A model generated the notes under the pieces. It saw nothing but the letters and a program-made list of their open reading frames with translations. It searched no databases and had not been told where the DNA came from. Below, one piece after another: positions 1 to 10,612 of a DNA stretch of 64,000 nucleotides. Where the stretch lies: the NCBI GenBank assembly GCA_964019335.1, contig OZ025649.1, positions 806,001 to 870,000 of the forward strand, read 5' to 3'. How positions within the stretch are numbered: the stretch's first letter is position 1; the number at the start of each line of letters is the position of its first letter. The stretch is from Diplonema japonicum. Lineage: Eukaryota; Euglenozoa; Diplonemea; Diplonemida; Diplonemidae. A program made the position numbers and the translations under genes.

Positions 1-484
1 ATGGGGGGAAGGGTGTGAGGGTTCAGCCCCGTCCCTCCCCCCCCCAGCATTTTCCGTAATATATATTTCTGTTTTTCTTTATTCTCTCTTTCTCCTTGTT
101 CGGTTCTTTCTCCCCTCTCCTTTCTTTAAGAAGAAAGAAAAAAAGAAGGATAGCACCGCAGCACCTTGTACACGGCATATTCTATTCATTTTCCATGTGG
201 TAAGCACCCCCCTCCCTTTTCTTTCTCTCTTTTATTTATTACACTCCCTCTCATTTTTTTTCTTGAATATTCGCTACTGCAAAAAAGAAAAGAAAAGAAA
301 GAAGAAAAGAATGGAAAAAGAACGACAAAAAAAAAGAAAACAAAAAGGTTAAAAAAGAAAAAAGCGTTTTTTTTCTTCCCCCCCCCCACCCACCCACTCT
401 CTATTCCCAGCACCCTTTTTCTCAATTGTCATATTAAGCAAAAAAAACAAAAAAAAGAAGGGGGAAAAAAAGAAAGAGAATAAA
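1..484. other. low-complexity region upstream of first gene
   Basis: Pyrimidine-rich and then purine-rich DNA with C-runs, no credible coding frame. A long pyrimidine tract (about 367-408) ends in AG at 409-410, with another AG at 437-438; either could be the SL trans-splice acceptor of the gene starting at 485. The leader between them and the ATG is almost pure A/G. Confidence 0.5.
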
Positions 485-1468
485 ATGTTCACAACACTTG
501 AAAAGCCGTACAATGTACGGAGCAGGCCCAAAAGGGAGAAGGCGTTGAAGTGGGCGAACCTTGCAGCTGCGGTTGTGTCGTTTCTCTGTTTTGCGATAAC
601 AGCTGCGGACGTGGACCAGCGTGCAGGGCGCAGTGTTGACAATTTTTGGTTCCCAAAGGACTGGGACCTCGACTCCGGCTTGAAGAATATCTTAGTAAAC
701 TGCTCCTACACAGGAACCCTGTCTGTCGAAGGCTGGGATGTCCAGTACACTATGGACGAGGAAGGACGAGGCCCGATGATGGCCCATTCCGCAGCCCTGG
801 TCCGCCGGGCAGTGTGGATCACAGGCATCAGCGTTCTGCTTTCTGCTTTGAACAAGCTTTTTTTTGACCGCAATATTCACGAGTACAGCTTAGGCGATGC
901 TGGGATCCTCTCTGTTAGAAAGGGGTACCTAGTGGTCCTAGATGTGGGGTGTGTTGTCTGGTCCATCATAGCCCTGCAGCAACCGAACGACGAAAGTTCG
1001 TATATCGATGATTATATAAGCAATTGTACCTCTTTTGTGTCTGGTGCCAGCGCACCGGACCATTTGTGGGAAGCTCCGCCTTTTATTTTAATGTTTGTCG
1101 GGCATGGTGCCACCTTGTTCATGCACATGGTCAGCGCCACCATGTTGCTGTGTAACATGTCTGACAACCCGCAGTCCTTGCTACGCAAGCAGAGGCGGGC
1201 GCTCTTGTCCATCATCGCCATGAGGAAGTCCGACTCCTCTGGTATGGTGGCTGAGACGTCTTTCCAGCTCCTCTCTCAGGTCAAGACGATTATCTCGGCG
1301 GAGTACCTTAAGGAGGCACAGCCGGATGCCTTTCCGGAGGCTACTTATGACAACCCGTTGCCGCCGCAGCAGGTGCAGACGCAGCCCCATCTTCAGACAT
1401 TCGAGTATGATCAGTACGAGTCCCCTGGGGGGTACAACACCCCTGTTGACAATGAGGAGAAGAGGTAG
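485..1468 (+). CDS. four-helix (tetraspan) membrane protein, function unknown
   Basis: A 327-residue protein with four clear hydrophobic segments at about residues 24-42, 108-126, 147-165 and 199-223, a large first loop (43-107) and a second loop (166-198). Both loops carry an N-glycosylation-type sequon that includes a cysteine (NCS at 72-74, NCT at 180-182), so they are probably on the same, non-cytosolic side. The last 100 residues are hydrophilic, with a basic stretch (RKQRR near 234) and a Gln/Pro/Tyr-rich end, presumably cytosolic. The ATG at 485 is the first of the frame and follows a purine-rich leader. The topology resembles claudin- or amastin-like tetraspans, but I see no family signature, so no function is assigned. 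No intron is needed. Confidence 0.8.
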   Translation: MFTTLEKPYNVRSRPKREKALKWANLAAAVVSFLCFAITAADVDQRAGRSVDNFWFPKDWDLDSGLKNILVNCSYTGTLSVEGWDVQYTMDEEGRGPMMAHSAALVRRAVWITGISVLLSALNKLFFDRNIHEYSLGDAGILSVRKGYLVVLDVGCVVWSIIALQQPNDESSYIDDYISNCTSFVSGASAPDHLWEAPPFILMFVGHGATLFMHMVSATMLLCNMSDNPQSLLRKQRRALLSIIAMRKSDSSGMVAETSFQLLSQVKTIISAEYLKEAQPDAFPEATYDNPLPPQQVQTQPHLQTFEYDQYESPGGYNTPVDNEEKR

Positions 1469-2108
1469 TTTTGTAACTTTAAAAAATAGAAAGAAGAAAA
1501 AATAAAATAGAAACGTGTGAATTTATGGGGGGGGGGGGGAGTAGTTTAGAATGACTAGAATAATGAAGAAGAATAAGGGGAAATAAAAAAAAAATACAAG
1601 AATAGAACGGGGAAAAGAGGGAATAGTGAAAAGGTACACCTTTTCACGGGAAGCTTCCCCCCCCACCACTACCATTTCCTACAAGCTTTTTTTCGACCAT
1701 CCGTTGTAGCATGTCCCTGAGGCATTGTGCACGCTGGCTGCCACAGCCCGACATGTGTCACTTAAGGCTTGTAGTTGACAGTAGGTGACCGTGACCCGCT
1801 CACAAGAAAGAAAAGAAGTTCCGAGTTACCGCAATAGAGTTGAGGTAGTAATTCCGCGCACAAACCTTTTGGGTGGAAAGAACGAAGAAACAAAGTTTTG
1901 CTTTGCCGAACTGTGTTTTTTTCAGAATGAAAAGAAAAGAAGGATACGATCGGTTTCTTTGTTTTATGTTTTGTTCCCTCTTTTTTTTGTGTATATTTTT
2001 TTTTTTTTCCAGCAAGTGATCGAGGCGGGGTAGAGGGGGGGAGAAAAGAAAGGAAAAACGGATTCAAAAGGAAAAAGAAAAAAAAAGAAAAAAAAAAAAG
2101 AAGAAGAA
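1469..2108. other. intergenic, with probable trans-splice acceptor
   Basis: No credible ORF. It holds a G-run near 1528-1541 and, near the end, a T-tract followed by CCAG with the AG at 2011-2012, a good SL acceptor for the next gene. The 96-nt leader 2013-2108 is nearly all purine. Confidence 0.5.
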
Positions 2109-2463
2109 ATGGGTGCTTTCCATTGCAAGCTTGCGAACGAGTCCCTCAAGGTGTGTGGTGAAGAAGAAGAAACACAATGACCCTGCACAGGCCCCCACGA
2201 CCGAAGACGAGATCGATCAGCTGTTGAACAAGTACATGAGCTCCCGGCAGCCTAAGAACGTAGCCCGAAGGGAGTCAACAGCTCTGGCAAGAAAGGTAAA
2301 AAGGAGGTCACGAGAGTTGGCGAAGAAGGCTGCAGAAGAGTATGTTGGAAGCCCGATAGTACCCGAGGAGAGGCAAGTAGTCAGAGTGAGGCAGTTGGAA
2401 GACGAGGACTGGGTAGAGGTGGTGTGTCTTACCCAGAAGACGAGGTTCGCGGAGTTGAATTAA
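2109..2463 (+). CDS. small basic helical protein, unknown function (2 exons)
   Basis: Exon 1 is 2109-2150 (14 codons, starting MGAFHCKL) and exon 2 is 2191-2463. The 40-nt phase-0 intron 2151-2190 begins GTGTGT and ends CACAG. Without splicing the frame from this ATG stops within the intron, whereas splicing joins it to the long open frame, giving 104 residues. The protein has an acidic start to exon 2 (TTEDEIDQLL), a strongly basic helix (about residues 30-62, many Arg/Lys/Ala) and a mixed C-terminus. No family recognised. The basic helix would suit nucleic-acid or ribosome contact, but that is a guess. Start chosen because it is the first ATG after the acceptor at 2011-2012 and rescues the frame. 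Confidence 0.65.
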
Positions 2464-4001
2464 AAAAAAAAAAAGAAGAGCAAACAAAAAGAAGATAATA
2501 ATGAAGAACGCATAGACGAAATCATTATGAGTCATCTCGGTCTTTCCGGTGGTGGGCCTGATCGCCTCTCCTGCAGAGCAGTTGGTGGAAAATGAAACAG
2601 TGCCTTCGAAAAATAACTTCATCCCCCCCCCCCCCCCCCCCCCCTTAGACATTACTAATATCTGGCAGGCAGTCAGGTCTGACCGATGCTTTTTTTTTTC
2701 TTTTTGTCTCTTTGCCACCGGTATTGTTTTTTTTTATTCCCCTTTTCTCTTCTTTTATTTAAAGCAGTCCATAGGCGTGAGAGAGCCCGGTTTTATCATT
2801 CTTCTTTTTGTTTTTCAGAAAAAGAAAAAAAAAGAAAAAGAAAAAGAAAATGATTTCATTACCTTATGCAGAATTGTGTGCACCATATAAGAGAAGAGGT
2901 TTACTCATACGAGCACGAAAAGACAAAGGTCATAAAATAAATGTTTTTTATATGTTTAACACGATTTTTTTTTTTTGCGTTGGTTTTAAACCTTTTCTTC
3001 AAAACTCTAGCTTTTCCCCTCACCCCCCCTTCGCAAGTGCATGTGTTTTTTTTCTCCTCCCCCCCCCTTCCTTTATACCGGTAGGTACAAACAATGGCCA
3101 ATTGCTTTTTTTTTTTTAAAGTCCCCCCACCTGTCAGAAAGAAGAAGTATTCCTTCCTTTCCTTTCGCTCTTTGAAGGAAAGGAGGCTCTTCCTTCTTTC
3201 TCGCTGTTCTCTGTTTAGTTTTATTTTCAAAGTTGGGTTTTCTTCAAGGAAAGGTAGCTAGACCTAGGAAAGAAGAAATACAACAAAGATCACAGCCCCA
3301 GGTTTTCCATTTTTTTGTCATTTTCCCGCACGCAGCTTCTCAGTGGGCAGAAATAAAAGTACCAAACAGGCTATAAGGCCGAAAGAAAGCAGAGGAAAAA
3401 CGGAAAAAAAAAAAAGAAAGAGAACATAGATAAGGCATAGTCTAAGGATATGAGAAAGAAGGAAGGGGGAAAGGAAAAAGGGGAGTGAGGGGGGCAGTTC
3501 GCCTCCTTTCCCTCCTCTTCGGTTCCCCTTCCTCAAATGGGTTATCCTTGTTTTCTTTTTAATCTCCTGCTGTATGTCAGAAGACACCCCCTTTCTCTTC
3601 TTTTTTTTTTCTCACTCTCTTTTCTTCTTTCTTGTTATTCCAGAAGAACGAAGAACACATGCAAATAAAGAAAAGATTCTATCACTCTATCCAGATTTCA
3701 TTTTGTTTCATCCCCCCTCTCCCCCTTATACTTATCTATAATTGAAGAAACCTCAACCCTTATCTCTCTCCTTTTTCTTCTTCTTCTTCAATCTTCTTGC
3801 GATGGAGTGGGGGGGGGGGGGGGGGGGTGAGCGAAACACGCTTCCTTCACTATTTTCTCCCTGCCCTCAGGGTGTACTCTCTTTTTTTTTTTTAAAGTCC
3901 TGACACTGTTCGGGAGATGGGGGGGAGAAAAGAAGTAGGAAAGCAATAATTTAAAAAAGAAGAAATAAAACGTTCCAACATAATTATCAATTTCTCTATT
4001 T

Positions 4002-4037
<36 letters not shown>

Positions 4038-4291
4038 TGAGGAGGATAGAAGGGTGACGGTGGTGAGGAGAAAAAGGAAGGAAATGGTTGTAGTTGATGA
4101 CCTGACCCCAGGCCAGAGGAGGCAGGGTATGTCCCTCCTTTCCTTTTTCTTGATGAAACTCGTCCTTGCACTCCCTATCCCTCCCTCACTTTGTGTTTCT
4201 TTATAGAGGGAAGAAAGAAAAGAAAAGGAAAAAGAAAAGGAGTCAAGTGACGACAGTGGGCGATAGGCCTGACACTCGACACTTTATTTTT

Positions 4292-4339
<48 letters not shown>

Positions 4340-5954
4340 GTCACAGGGAGCTTCTTCTTTTTGACCTTCGTCTTCTTTTTTTCTTCTTCTCGTTCTGCTC
4401 CTTTTCTGTGGCCTTTACAAGCAGCTATGGAGAAGGGCAGGTCGACTTCTTTTTTAAGAAAGAACTGTAACCCTTTTTTTCTTTACTAAGCATCACTTCC
4501 ATCCTTGCCTTCTTCTCTAACCTTTAGTTAACCCCCTCCTTTTTTTTCTCTCTCTCTCCATCCCCAAAGGAGGAGAGGAAAAGAAGAAAAGAGGAAACAC
4601 CATTTTACCCTATTCTTGTCACCCATTTATTTATCCTTGTTGGCTTCCATTTTTTAAGGGTAAAAACCTACGTTCGCAGAGTCGGCTTGCATCATGAACT
4701 TCTGTGGAGCTCCTGTTATAGGTTTCTTTTTGTTTTTTTTTCTCTTCCCCCTTTTTTTTTTTGTACTTGTTCCTCCTTTCCAGAAGCCTTTTCCTCGGTA
4801 GGTTCGTCTGGTTGAATTTTTTACCGACGGTACTGGTAGGGGTGTGGGCTTGCAGCAGGGAAGAGGAGAAGAGAAAAGAAAAAGGAGAAGCAGAAAAAGA
4901 AAACAAGAAAGAAAAGAAAGAGGAATAACAGGAAATAAATGGTGTTCCCCCCCCCCCTCCCCCTAACATCTTTTTTTTCTTTCTTATTTCCAAAACTGCA
5001 CAAACACAGAATCTTGGCTACACACGCGGCACACTTTATCCCTTCTAGAGCAGCACTGCATTGCCTCACGCATTAAGGACAGGTTGCGGAAATCAACTAA
5101 GCTGGGGTGCGTCCCCTGTAGCCAGGTATGATGGTTGTGTGCTTGGGCATTCCGAAGCTGGCCTCCTTTGTTTTTTTTTCTTCTTCCACATTTCTTGTTC
5201 TCCCTAGCTATTTAAAAAGAAGAGAGAAAAAAAAAGATAAGACGAGGCTTAAACTACTTTTTTTTTTTTTTTTTTTTTTTTTCTTTTGCAAAATAAAGCG
5301 ATGATGGGGAACCACCGTTGCTTTGTTTCACCCACATGACACCACAGAACCTTCTTTTCTGGGATGTAATCCCACTGGAGGTCAAAGAGGTGAAACCATT
5401 AAGTAAAGTATTACATGCCTTTTCTTTTCCCTGTTATTTCTTCTTTTTTTTTATTTCTTCCCGCTTTCATGATGTCTCCACTTCCCTTCAATATACTTGT
5501 GTTCTTTTCTCTCTCTCTCTCATTTTCTGTCTATTTCTAGGAAGGATCCTTTCCCCCCCCCCCTTTTTCTTCTTTTTTTTGAAGTCTTTTCAAGTTCCCC
5601 AACCCCCCACACTACACCTCTCTCCACGAGTGGTGTGGGGCTTTCTTTTTTAGGGAGAAGATGAAACGAATAACAAAAGTTTAAAAAGAAGAAAAAGAAG
5701 AAAAAGAAAGGATCACAAAAAAGGAAAGTAAGGCAAGTGCTGTACTTCTCTTTTTCTTTTCCAAACAATGTCCAGATTAAAAATGAGAAAGAAAAGATGT
5801 AAGCAAAAGAAAAGGGCACACACCCAGCCGAAAGGATAAGGGAAGTAGGAGCGGGCCAGGGGCCTTTGGGTTCTAGCGTCTCAAGATTCATGAGCATTGT
5901 TACATTTTATTCATTCTTCCTTCACGTTGTCACATTTACCAATCACCACAGAGG
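2464..5954. other. 3.5-kb low-complexity intergenic region
   Basis: Dominated by homopolymers and purine/pyrimidine tracts: C22 at 2623-2644, G19 at 3809-3827, T33 at 4004-4036, T44 at 4295-4338 and T25 at 5258-5282. Open frames here are Phe/Lys/Pro-rich artefacts of these tracts. The one recognisable item is a degenerate S-element copy at 4996-5126. The end of the region (5890-5951) is the acceptor tract of the next gene, ending CACCACAG at 5951. Confidence 0.6.
4996..5126 (+). repeat. degenerate S-element copy
   Basis: Matches the middle and 3' part of the repeat best seen at 36519-36787 and 41003-41343. Shared landmarks in order are CAGAATCTTGG, CACGCATTAAGGACA, a GCGGAA block and a CCCCTGTA.CCAGGTA end. 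It carries an extra stretch in the middle and many substitutions, so it is an old copy. It is the only copy I find outside the cyclase array. Confidence 0.65.
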
Positions 5955-8115
5955 ATGAGCTTAAGCAAGGAGGAGGTGATCGCGCTTCCACGCAGCTCGC
6001 CTGTGTTCAGGACGGAGAGACAGAACCGCGAGGACATGTCGCTAGAGGAGAGGCGTGCGAGGCTGGTGCTGAGGGAGAACAAGGACCTGGACAGGAGCAG
6101 GAAGCGGCAGCGTGAGTTAGATGCGACCATCGAAGCAGCGAAGCAGGGGATGTACTCTCCACCCCCTCCAGAGACCATGAGGAGCCCCAGGACAAAGAGT
6201 CCTGGTGTGAGCAGCCCTACCCACGGACGGATGTCAAGCCCTCCTGTCTTGCACGGCAGGATGCCAAGCCCCTCTGCTTCACACGCCCGGATGGCAAGCC
6301 CCCCAGCCAACAGGCGGTCCAGCGAGAGCAGGTCCCCTGCTGGAACTTACAGGATGTCGCCGCCCTCACCATCCCCTACAACGCGCCACCCTCACCTAGG
6401 CATCTCAGCACCCGTGTCCCACTCCAGCGCCACCTCCGAGGCCGATGACCTCAAGGCAAGGATCCAGCATCTGCGCAAGTCCCTTGACCAGTCTGCCCGT
6501 GTGTCGCCTTCCCCTGACTTCCCCCCTACGAACTCTACGTCCCCCGACCGCGCCCGTCAGCACGCCATCGAGTACCAGACGGAGCGTGCACGGAAGCTCG
6601 CACAGCAGGAGGTAAGCAGGGAGGCTGACGGTCTGCGGGCGCAGATAACAACTATCACATACCACTCGTCGCAGCTGGAGAAGGAGAGGAACAGTTTGAA
6701 GGAAGAGAAGACGGCACTGCAGTCAAAGGTGGAAATGTTGGACAGGCAGCTGAAGGACGAGAGGCTGAGTAATACGGCGGCAGAGGCATCGATGAAGGCG
6801 TCGCTAGAGGCGCAGAAGAAGGAGATGGAGAGGCTGGGGGGGTCACAGGAGAGGGTCAGGGAGCAGGCGGGTGAGGCAGACAGGCTGAGGGAGGAACTGG
6901 CAGATGCAAGGTTGCAATTCGCGAACGAGAAGCAGCAGGTTGCAATGGACGCACAGTCGCTTGTGAATGCTGCCACGCAAGAACGTTGCAAGATGGAGAT
7001 GCTCCTTTCTGATCTGGAGGAGCAGAACGGGTACCTCAGCACCGAGGGCACCACCCTGCGTGCCACCATAGCAAGTCTTGAAGAGGAGCTTGCTTTCTAC
7101 AGAGCACAGTCCGACGAGTGGGCCAGAGAGAACGCAGTTATGAAGCAGGCGCTGGCTGCGAGACCAAAGAGTTCGGAGACCTCCTCTTGTGCTGCCCCGA
7201 CACCTCCTAAGCCCGTGTCAGTGACCCCCGCTCCTGTGACGCCTCCTGTGCGGTCCACGCCTGTCCCCGTGGCCCCTCCTGTGCAGCCTGAGATCCCTCG
7301 CGCAGCTGAGCCTGAGCAGCCTGAGCCTGAGTCGTCAGGGGTTGCTGCAGTGGCTGACAAGGGGGCTCTCGAGGTACCCGAAACGAAGAAGGCGAGCTTC
7401 CTGCAAGACGCGTGGTCCCTCATCGCCCACACTGTGATCGGCACTCTTCTGGTATGATGCCCACCTCCCTTCATGCACACAGCTCATGTTGACCATGTTT
7501 GTGGCGCTGGCTCTGATAGAGCTGCTGACAGAGGCACCGATGGTGTCCATGCACATCCCCCTTGCGAAGGTATGTTGAGTTGCTGACACGCATGCCTATG
7601 CAGGAGTACTGTGGAATTGTACAGGAACTGTGGCAGACGAGGAGATGGCCGGCAACGGTGGAATTGATGTTGGCGTGCTACGTGGTACTGCGGTGCATAG
7701 GGTGTGCACCAGGGAGGGTGGTCACAAGCGTTGCGGCCGGGTTTGTCCTGCTAGTGGGGACGTTTGGGTTCGCACTGCTGGTGCTGGACTGGTGCTGCGA
7801 CACTGAGACGCTGCAGCACATCATTGAAGGAACTCAGGTATACATTCAGCCACACCCCACACCCCATCCCACACCCAGACGCTCGTCGACAGCCTTCCTG
7901 AGGAGTTCTATGCTTACACCGACCACCGCCAAGAGCTTGCCGTGCAGTTCAAGGAGCTCTGCATTTCATGCTATGAGACCTGCTGCGAGAGGGCTGCTGA
8001 GTTTTACACTACTTGCGTAGAGCTGCTTACTTATCTCTTTGAACAGGCACAGGAATACATCGCGCAGATGAGGGCCGAGCAGCCTGCCGCAGATGGAATA
8101 GATGAGAAGGCGTAA
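5955..8115 (+). CDS. coiled-coil protein with C-terminal membrane anchor (4 exons)
   Basis: Exons 5955-7451, 7483-7569, 7604-7837 and 7879-8115; introns of 31, 34 and 41 nt, all phase 0, all starting GTAT and ending CAG. Spliced product is 684 residues. Regions: a charged helix (25-62), a Ser/Pro/Arg-rich segment (66-160) holding three perfect-length 10-residue repeats of the form xRMxSPxxxx (91-120), a long heptad-type coiled coil (about 200-400), a Pro/Val-rich linker (405-460), then membrane segments at about 485-511, 546-561 and 568-590 and a short acidic Cys-containing tail. The ATG lies 4 nt after the acceptor CACCACAG (AG at 5950-5951), so the leader beyond the SL is almost absent. The design (SP-rich head, coiled coil, C-terminal anchor) resembles golgin- or tether-like proteins, but no family is recognised. 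Intron calls rest on frame continuity and the new hydrophobic segments they join. Confidence 0.8.
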
Positions 8116-8783
8116 AGAGGAGAAGGAAGAAGAAGAAACGAGATATTGTACTTTTTTTTGTCCCCATCGGTCTCTTTTATCCCCCTCCTCCCCTTTTACC
8201 TTTAAGAAAAGGGGTTTCACCATCTCTCCCCCCCCCCCCCCCCCCCATTCGTAAAGGTTTAAGGAAAAAGAGTATTTTGTTGTTGTTAGCAGTTTTTTTT
8301 TGTTTTTTTAAAGATTTTTTTTCTCTCCACTTAAAGATTTAGTTTTTCTTTTTCTATTCTTTTTTCTTTCTGATGTTGTATGAAGAAATGGAGACCCTCC
8401 CTGCCAGTTGTACCCTTTAAAAAAAAAAGTGTTTAGTTTCCACCTCCCCTCTTGCCGTGCAGGGCAATGGTAAAGGGTAGGATGCATGCTCAGAAGAGAG
8501 TATGAGTGATATTAGAATTCACTTCTTATGCTACCCCTTGCTCTTTTTGCCCTGTGTTACCTGGGACCGAAGTGAGACATTTCCCCCGCCTCCTTATGCT
8601 TTTTGTTTTTTTACCCCCTTTTTTTTCCCCTGTCCCCACCTTTTTCTTCTTCTTTTTCTTTATATCCTGTTGTACCCCCTTTTTATATTTTTTTTTCTTT
8701 TTCTCTTCCCCCCTCCCGCACGTTATTCTAAAAGAAGGTGAAAAGAACGCAACGTAAAAGAAAAAGGGCATAAAAGCAACACA
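8116..8783. other. intergenic, low complexity
   Basis: A C-run near 8229-8246, several T-rich tracts and a purine-rich leader ending at the next ATG. Possible acceptor AGs follow the pyrimidine tract of 8580-8730. No gene seen. Confidence 0.5.
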
Positions 8784-9485
8784 ATGAACACAGACCCCGA
8801 GTTTTACGATAAGAGCATATTAGAATGGCAAACATACGAGGATTACTTGGATAAGTATGTGCAGCCTGAGGATTTATTTTATCTAGAGGACCCTGACAAT
8901 GCGCGGCAGATAGTGGAGCTGGGGTATAAGGGGAAGGATTTTATGAACAGGGAGGAGTTCGAGGTGGCTAGGCGTGCCGCGCTGGAGGGGCCGTTGAAAC
9001 GAAAGAAAAGCTTAGACGCCGTCTGCAGCAGCGGGAAGGACCTCTCGAAGAGTCCCTTCCTGTACGCACTAGCGCAGAGGGAGGAACTAGTCCGTAATGG
9101 AAAACTCTCCACTATTATCTTCATCCGCGACGTGATAGACCGTAAGGGCCACGAGGTGTCCGGGTACATCGACTACGGGCACCGCCTCAAGGCGGAGGAC
9201 TTTGAGGAGTATTTCTCCCGTTCCAAAAAACTGCTCCCGAAGCCCTCGGACCTTTCCTACTACAACTGGAAGACGCAGACCCTGTCATATAACAACAGCA
9301 GCACCTTTCAGGTCATCGCCGATAATGAGATGGGCCTACTCTTCAAGCACAAGCGGGACAGAAAGACCATCAACGTCGACCCCAAAGGCGTATCCCCTGG
9401 TGACAACTCGCACAGAGTTGTCCTTCGAACAGACGAGTACACACAGGTCGTTATTTACGACCACGTCACAAGGAGGAAGAATTAA
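8784..9485 (+). CDS. CFAP299: cilia- and flagella-associated protein 299
   Basis: A 233-residue single-exon protein, the same length as human CFAP299 (formerly C4orf22). From memory of that family it matches over its whole length: an early YEDYLD segment followed by FYLED (52 residues in), ARQIVELGYKGK, REEFE.AR.AA, a central GKDL....FL.ALA.RE, then RNGKLS.IIFIRD, GHEVSGYIDYGHRLK.EDFE.YF, LLPKP.DLSYYNW, QVIADN..GLLFKHKRDRK, NVDPK...PGDNS and the ending YTQVVIYDH..RRK. CFAP299 is a conserved cilium-associated protein of uncertain biochemical role. It is soluble, with no membrane segment or signal peptide. The ATG at 8784 follows an A-rich leader. Neighbouring CFAP54 and ARL3 genes fit a ciliated organism. 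Confidence 0.95.
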   Translation: MNTDPEFYDKSILEWQTYEDYLDKYVQPEDLFYLEDPDNARQIVELGYKGKDFMNREEFEVARRAALEGPLKRKKSLDAVCSSGKDLSKSPFLYALAQREELVRNGKLSTIIFIRDVIDRKGHEVSGYIDYGHRLKAEDFEEYFSRSKKLLPKPSDLSYYNWKTQTLSYNNSSTFQVIADNEMGLLFKHKRDRKTINVDPKGVSPGDNSHRVVLRTDEYTQVVIYDHVTRRKN

Positions 9486-9623
9486 AAAGGGGGTGTTTTT
9501 TTTTTTTTTTTTTGGTGTAAATATACTTCTTTTCTTCTTTTTCTTTTTTTTCTTTTTGTTTCAAGGTCGAAAAAAAAGAAAAAAAAGAAAAAGGAAACCC
9601 CCTCCTTGTCCTCCCAGGTGACG

Positions 9624-10240
9624 ATGCACACGCTATGGCAGCGAGCGAATACAATGTCGACTGTCATGCTCAGCGTGACGGCAGTGATCACTTCTGTGTT
9701 AGCCCTCTCGACAGGGTACTATGAGTTATGGACAGGTCTTCCAGAGCCTATTATCGACTTGGAAGTAGGTGGCATCCGCCCCCTTGGTTACATCCCTAAG
9801 GAGAAGGGTGAGACAGCCGTCGTGGGCGTGAAGCTCGATGCAGACATGACAGGCCTCTGGCACTGGAACGTGAAGCAGCTCTTCATCTATGTTGTTGCCG
9901 AGTCCCGCTCACCAGGCCGCATCCATGAGGTGGTACTCTATGATTACATAATGCGAGAACCTGAGGTGCTCAGAGTAGGCTTCTCTAAAAGGCAGGGTGC
10001 CTATGACTACCATTTAGTGGGGAAGGAAATAGAGTATGTTTTTTTGTTTCATTACAACTATACATTCACAAAAAGAGGGCACAACTTCACACTGAAGGTG
10101 AAGTGGAACGTGATGCCTCATTCTGGAGTGCTGTACTACCAGGAGCAAGGTATGCCCGGGGGGGGGGATTTTTTTTTTCTCTTTAAAACTTTACTCTTAC
10201 AGCTGGGGAGAAGCAATTCAGCATACCCAAACGGTATTGA
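9624..10240 (+). CDS. SPCS3: signal peptidase complex subunit 3 (2 exons)
   Basis: Exon 1 9624-10149, exon 2 10203-10240, joined by a 53-nt phase-1 intron (GTATGC...TTACAG) that contains a G-run and a T-run. Product 187 residues, close to the family's usual 180. Recognised by the N-terminal RANT/LSV pattern and single membrane anchor (about residues 9-30), the central DADMTGLWHWNVKQLFIYVVAE block, where the WNVKQLF core is the family hallmark, E.V.YD.I, and the lumenal NFTLKVKWNVMP.SG.L segment. Splicing supplies the short C-terminus ending IPKRY; the unspliced frame runs into Gly/Phe junk. The protein is a type II ER membrane subunit supporting signal-peptide cleavage and is not itself the protease. 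The start ATG is 7 nt after a CTCCCAG acceptor (AG 9616-9617). Confidence 0.93.
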
Positions 10241-10612
10241 AAGAAAATAGGGTAAAAAGACGGAAAAGGAAAAGAAGAAGAAAAAAATAAACGAGACAGT
10301 TTCTTTTTCTCTTGCTTTTTTTTTTATAGTGTGGTCTGTCTGTGTTGCTTTCTTCGCCCCCTCTTTTTTTTATTTTACCTCCGAAGATGTGTTTTTTTTG
10401 AGAACAACAGGGGGGGGGGGGGGGGGAGGAAAGAGAAAAAGACGAAGAAAAATAAAGGTTTCCCCCCCCCTTTTTTTTTCTAAAAAGATGCATGGTTTTA
10501 TTTTTTGTTGTATTGTTCCTCCACTCACATTTTTTTTCCGTTCAGAAAGAAAAGAAAAAAAAAACAAAAAAAAGAAAGAAGAAAACACCATCAAAATAAA
10601 AGAAGAGCAAAC
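10241..10612. other. intergenic, low complexity
   Basis: T-runs, a G-run near 10411-10426, a C-run near 10462 and a purine-rich leader just before the kinase ATG. No gene seen. Confidence 0.5.

Noticed and set aside
166-483. Open frame of about 105 codons upstream of the first gene
   Set aside because: Lys/Phe-rich translation of purine and pyrimidine tracts, no ATG at its start, no domain.
485-1468. Amastin identity for the tetraspan protein
   Set aside because: Four helices fit, but the amastin Cys/Trp-Gly signature in the first loop is not present.
2308-5897. Many Phe-, Lys- and Pro-rich frames on both strands
   Set aside because: Direct read-through of homopolymer tracts; composition is that of the DNA, not of a protein.
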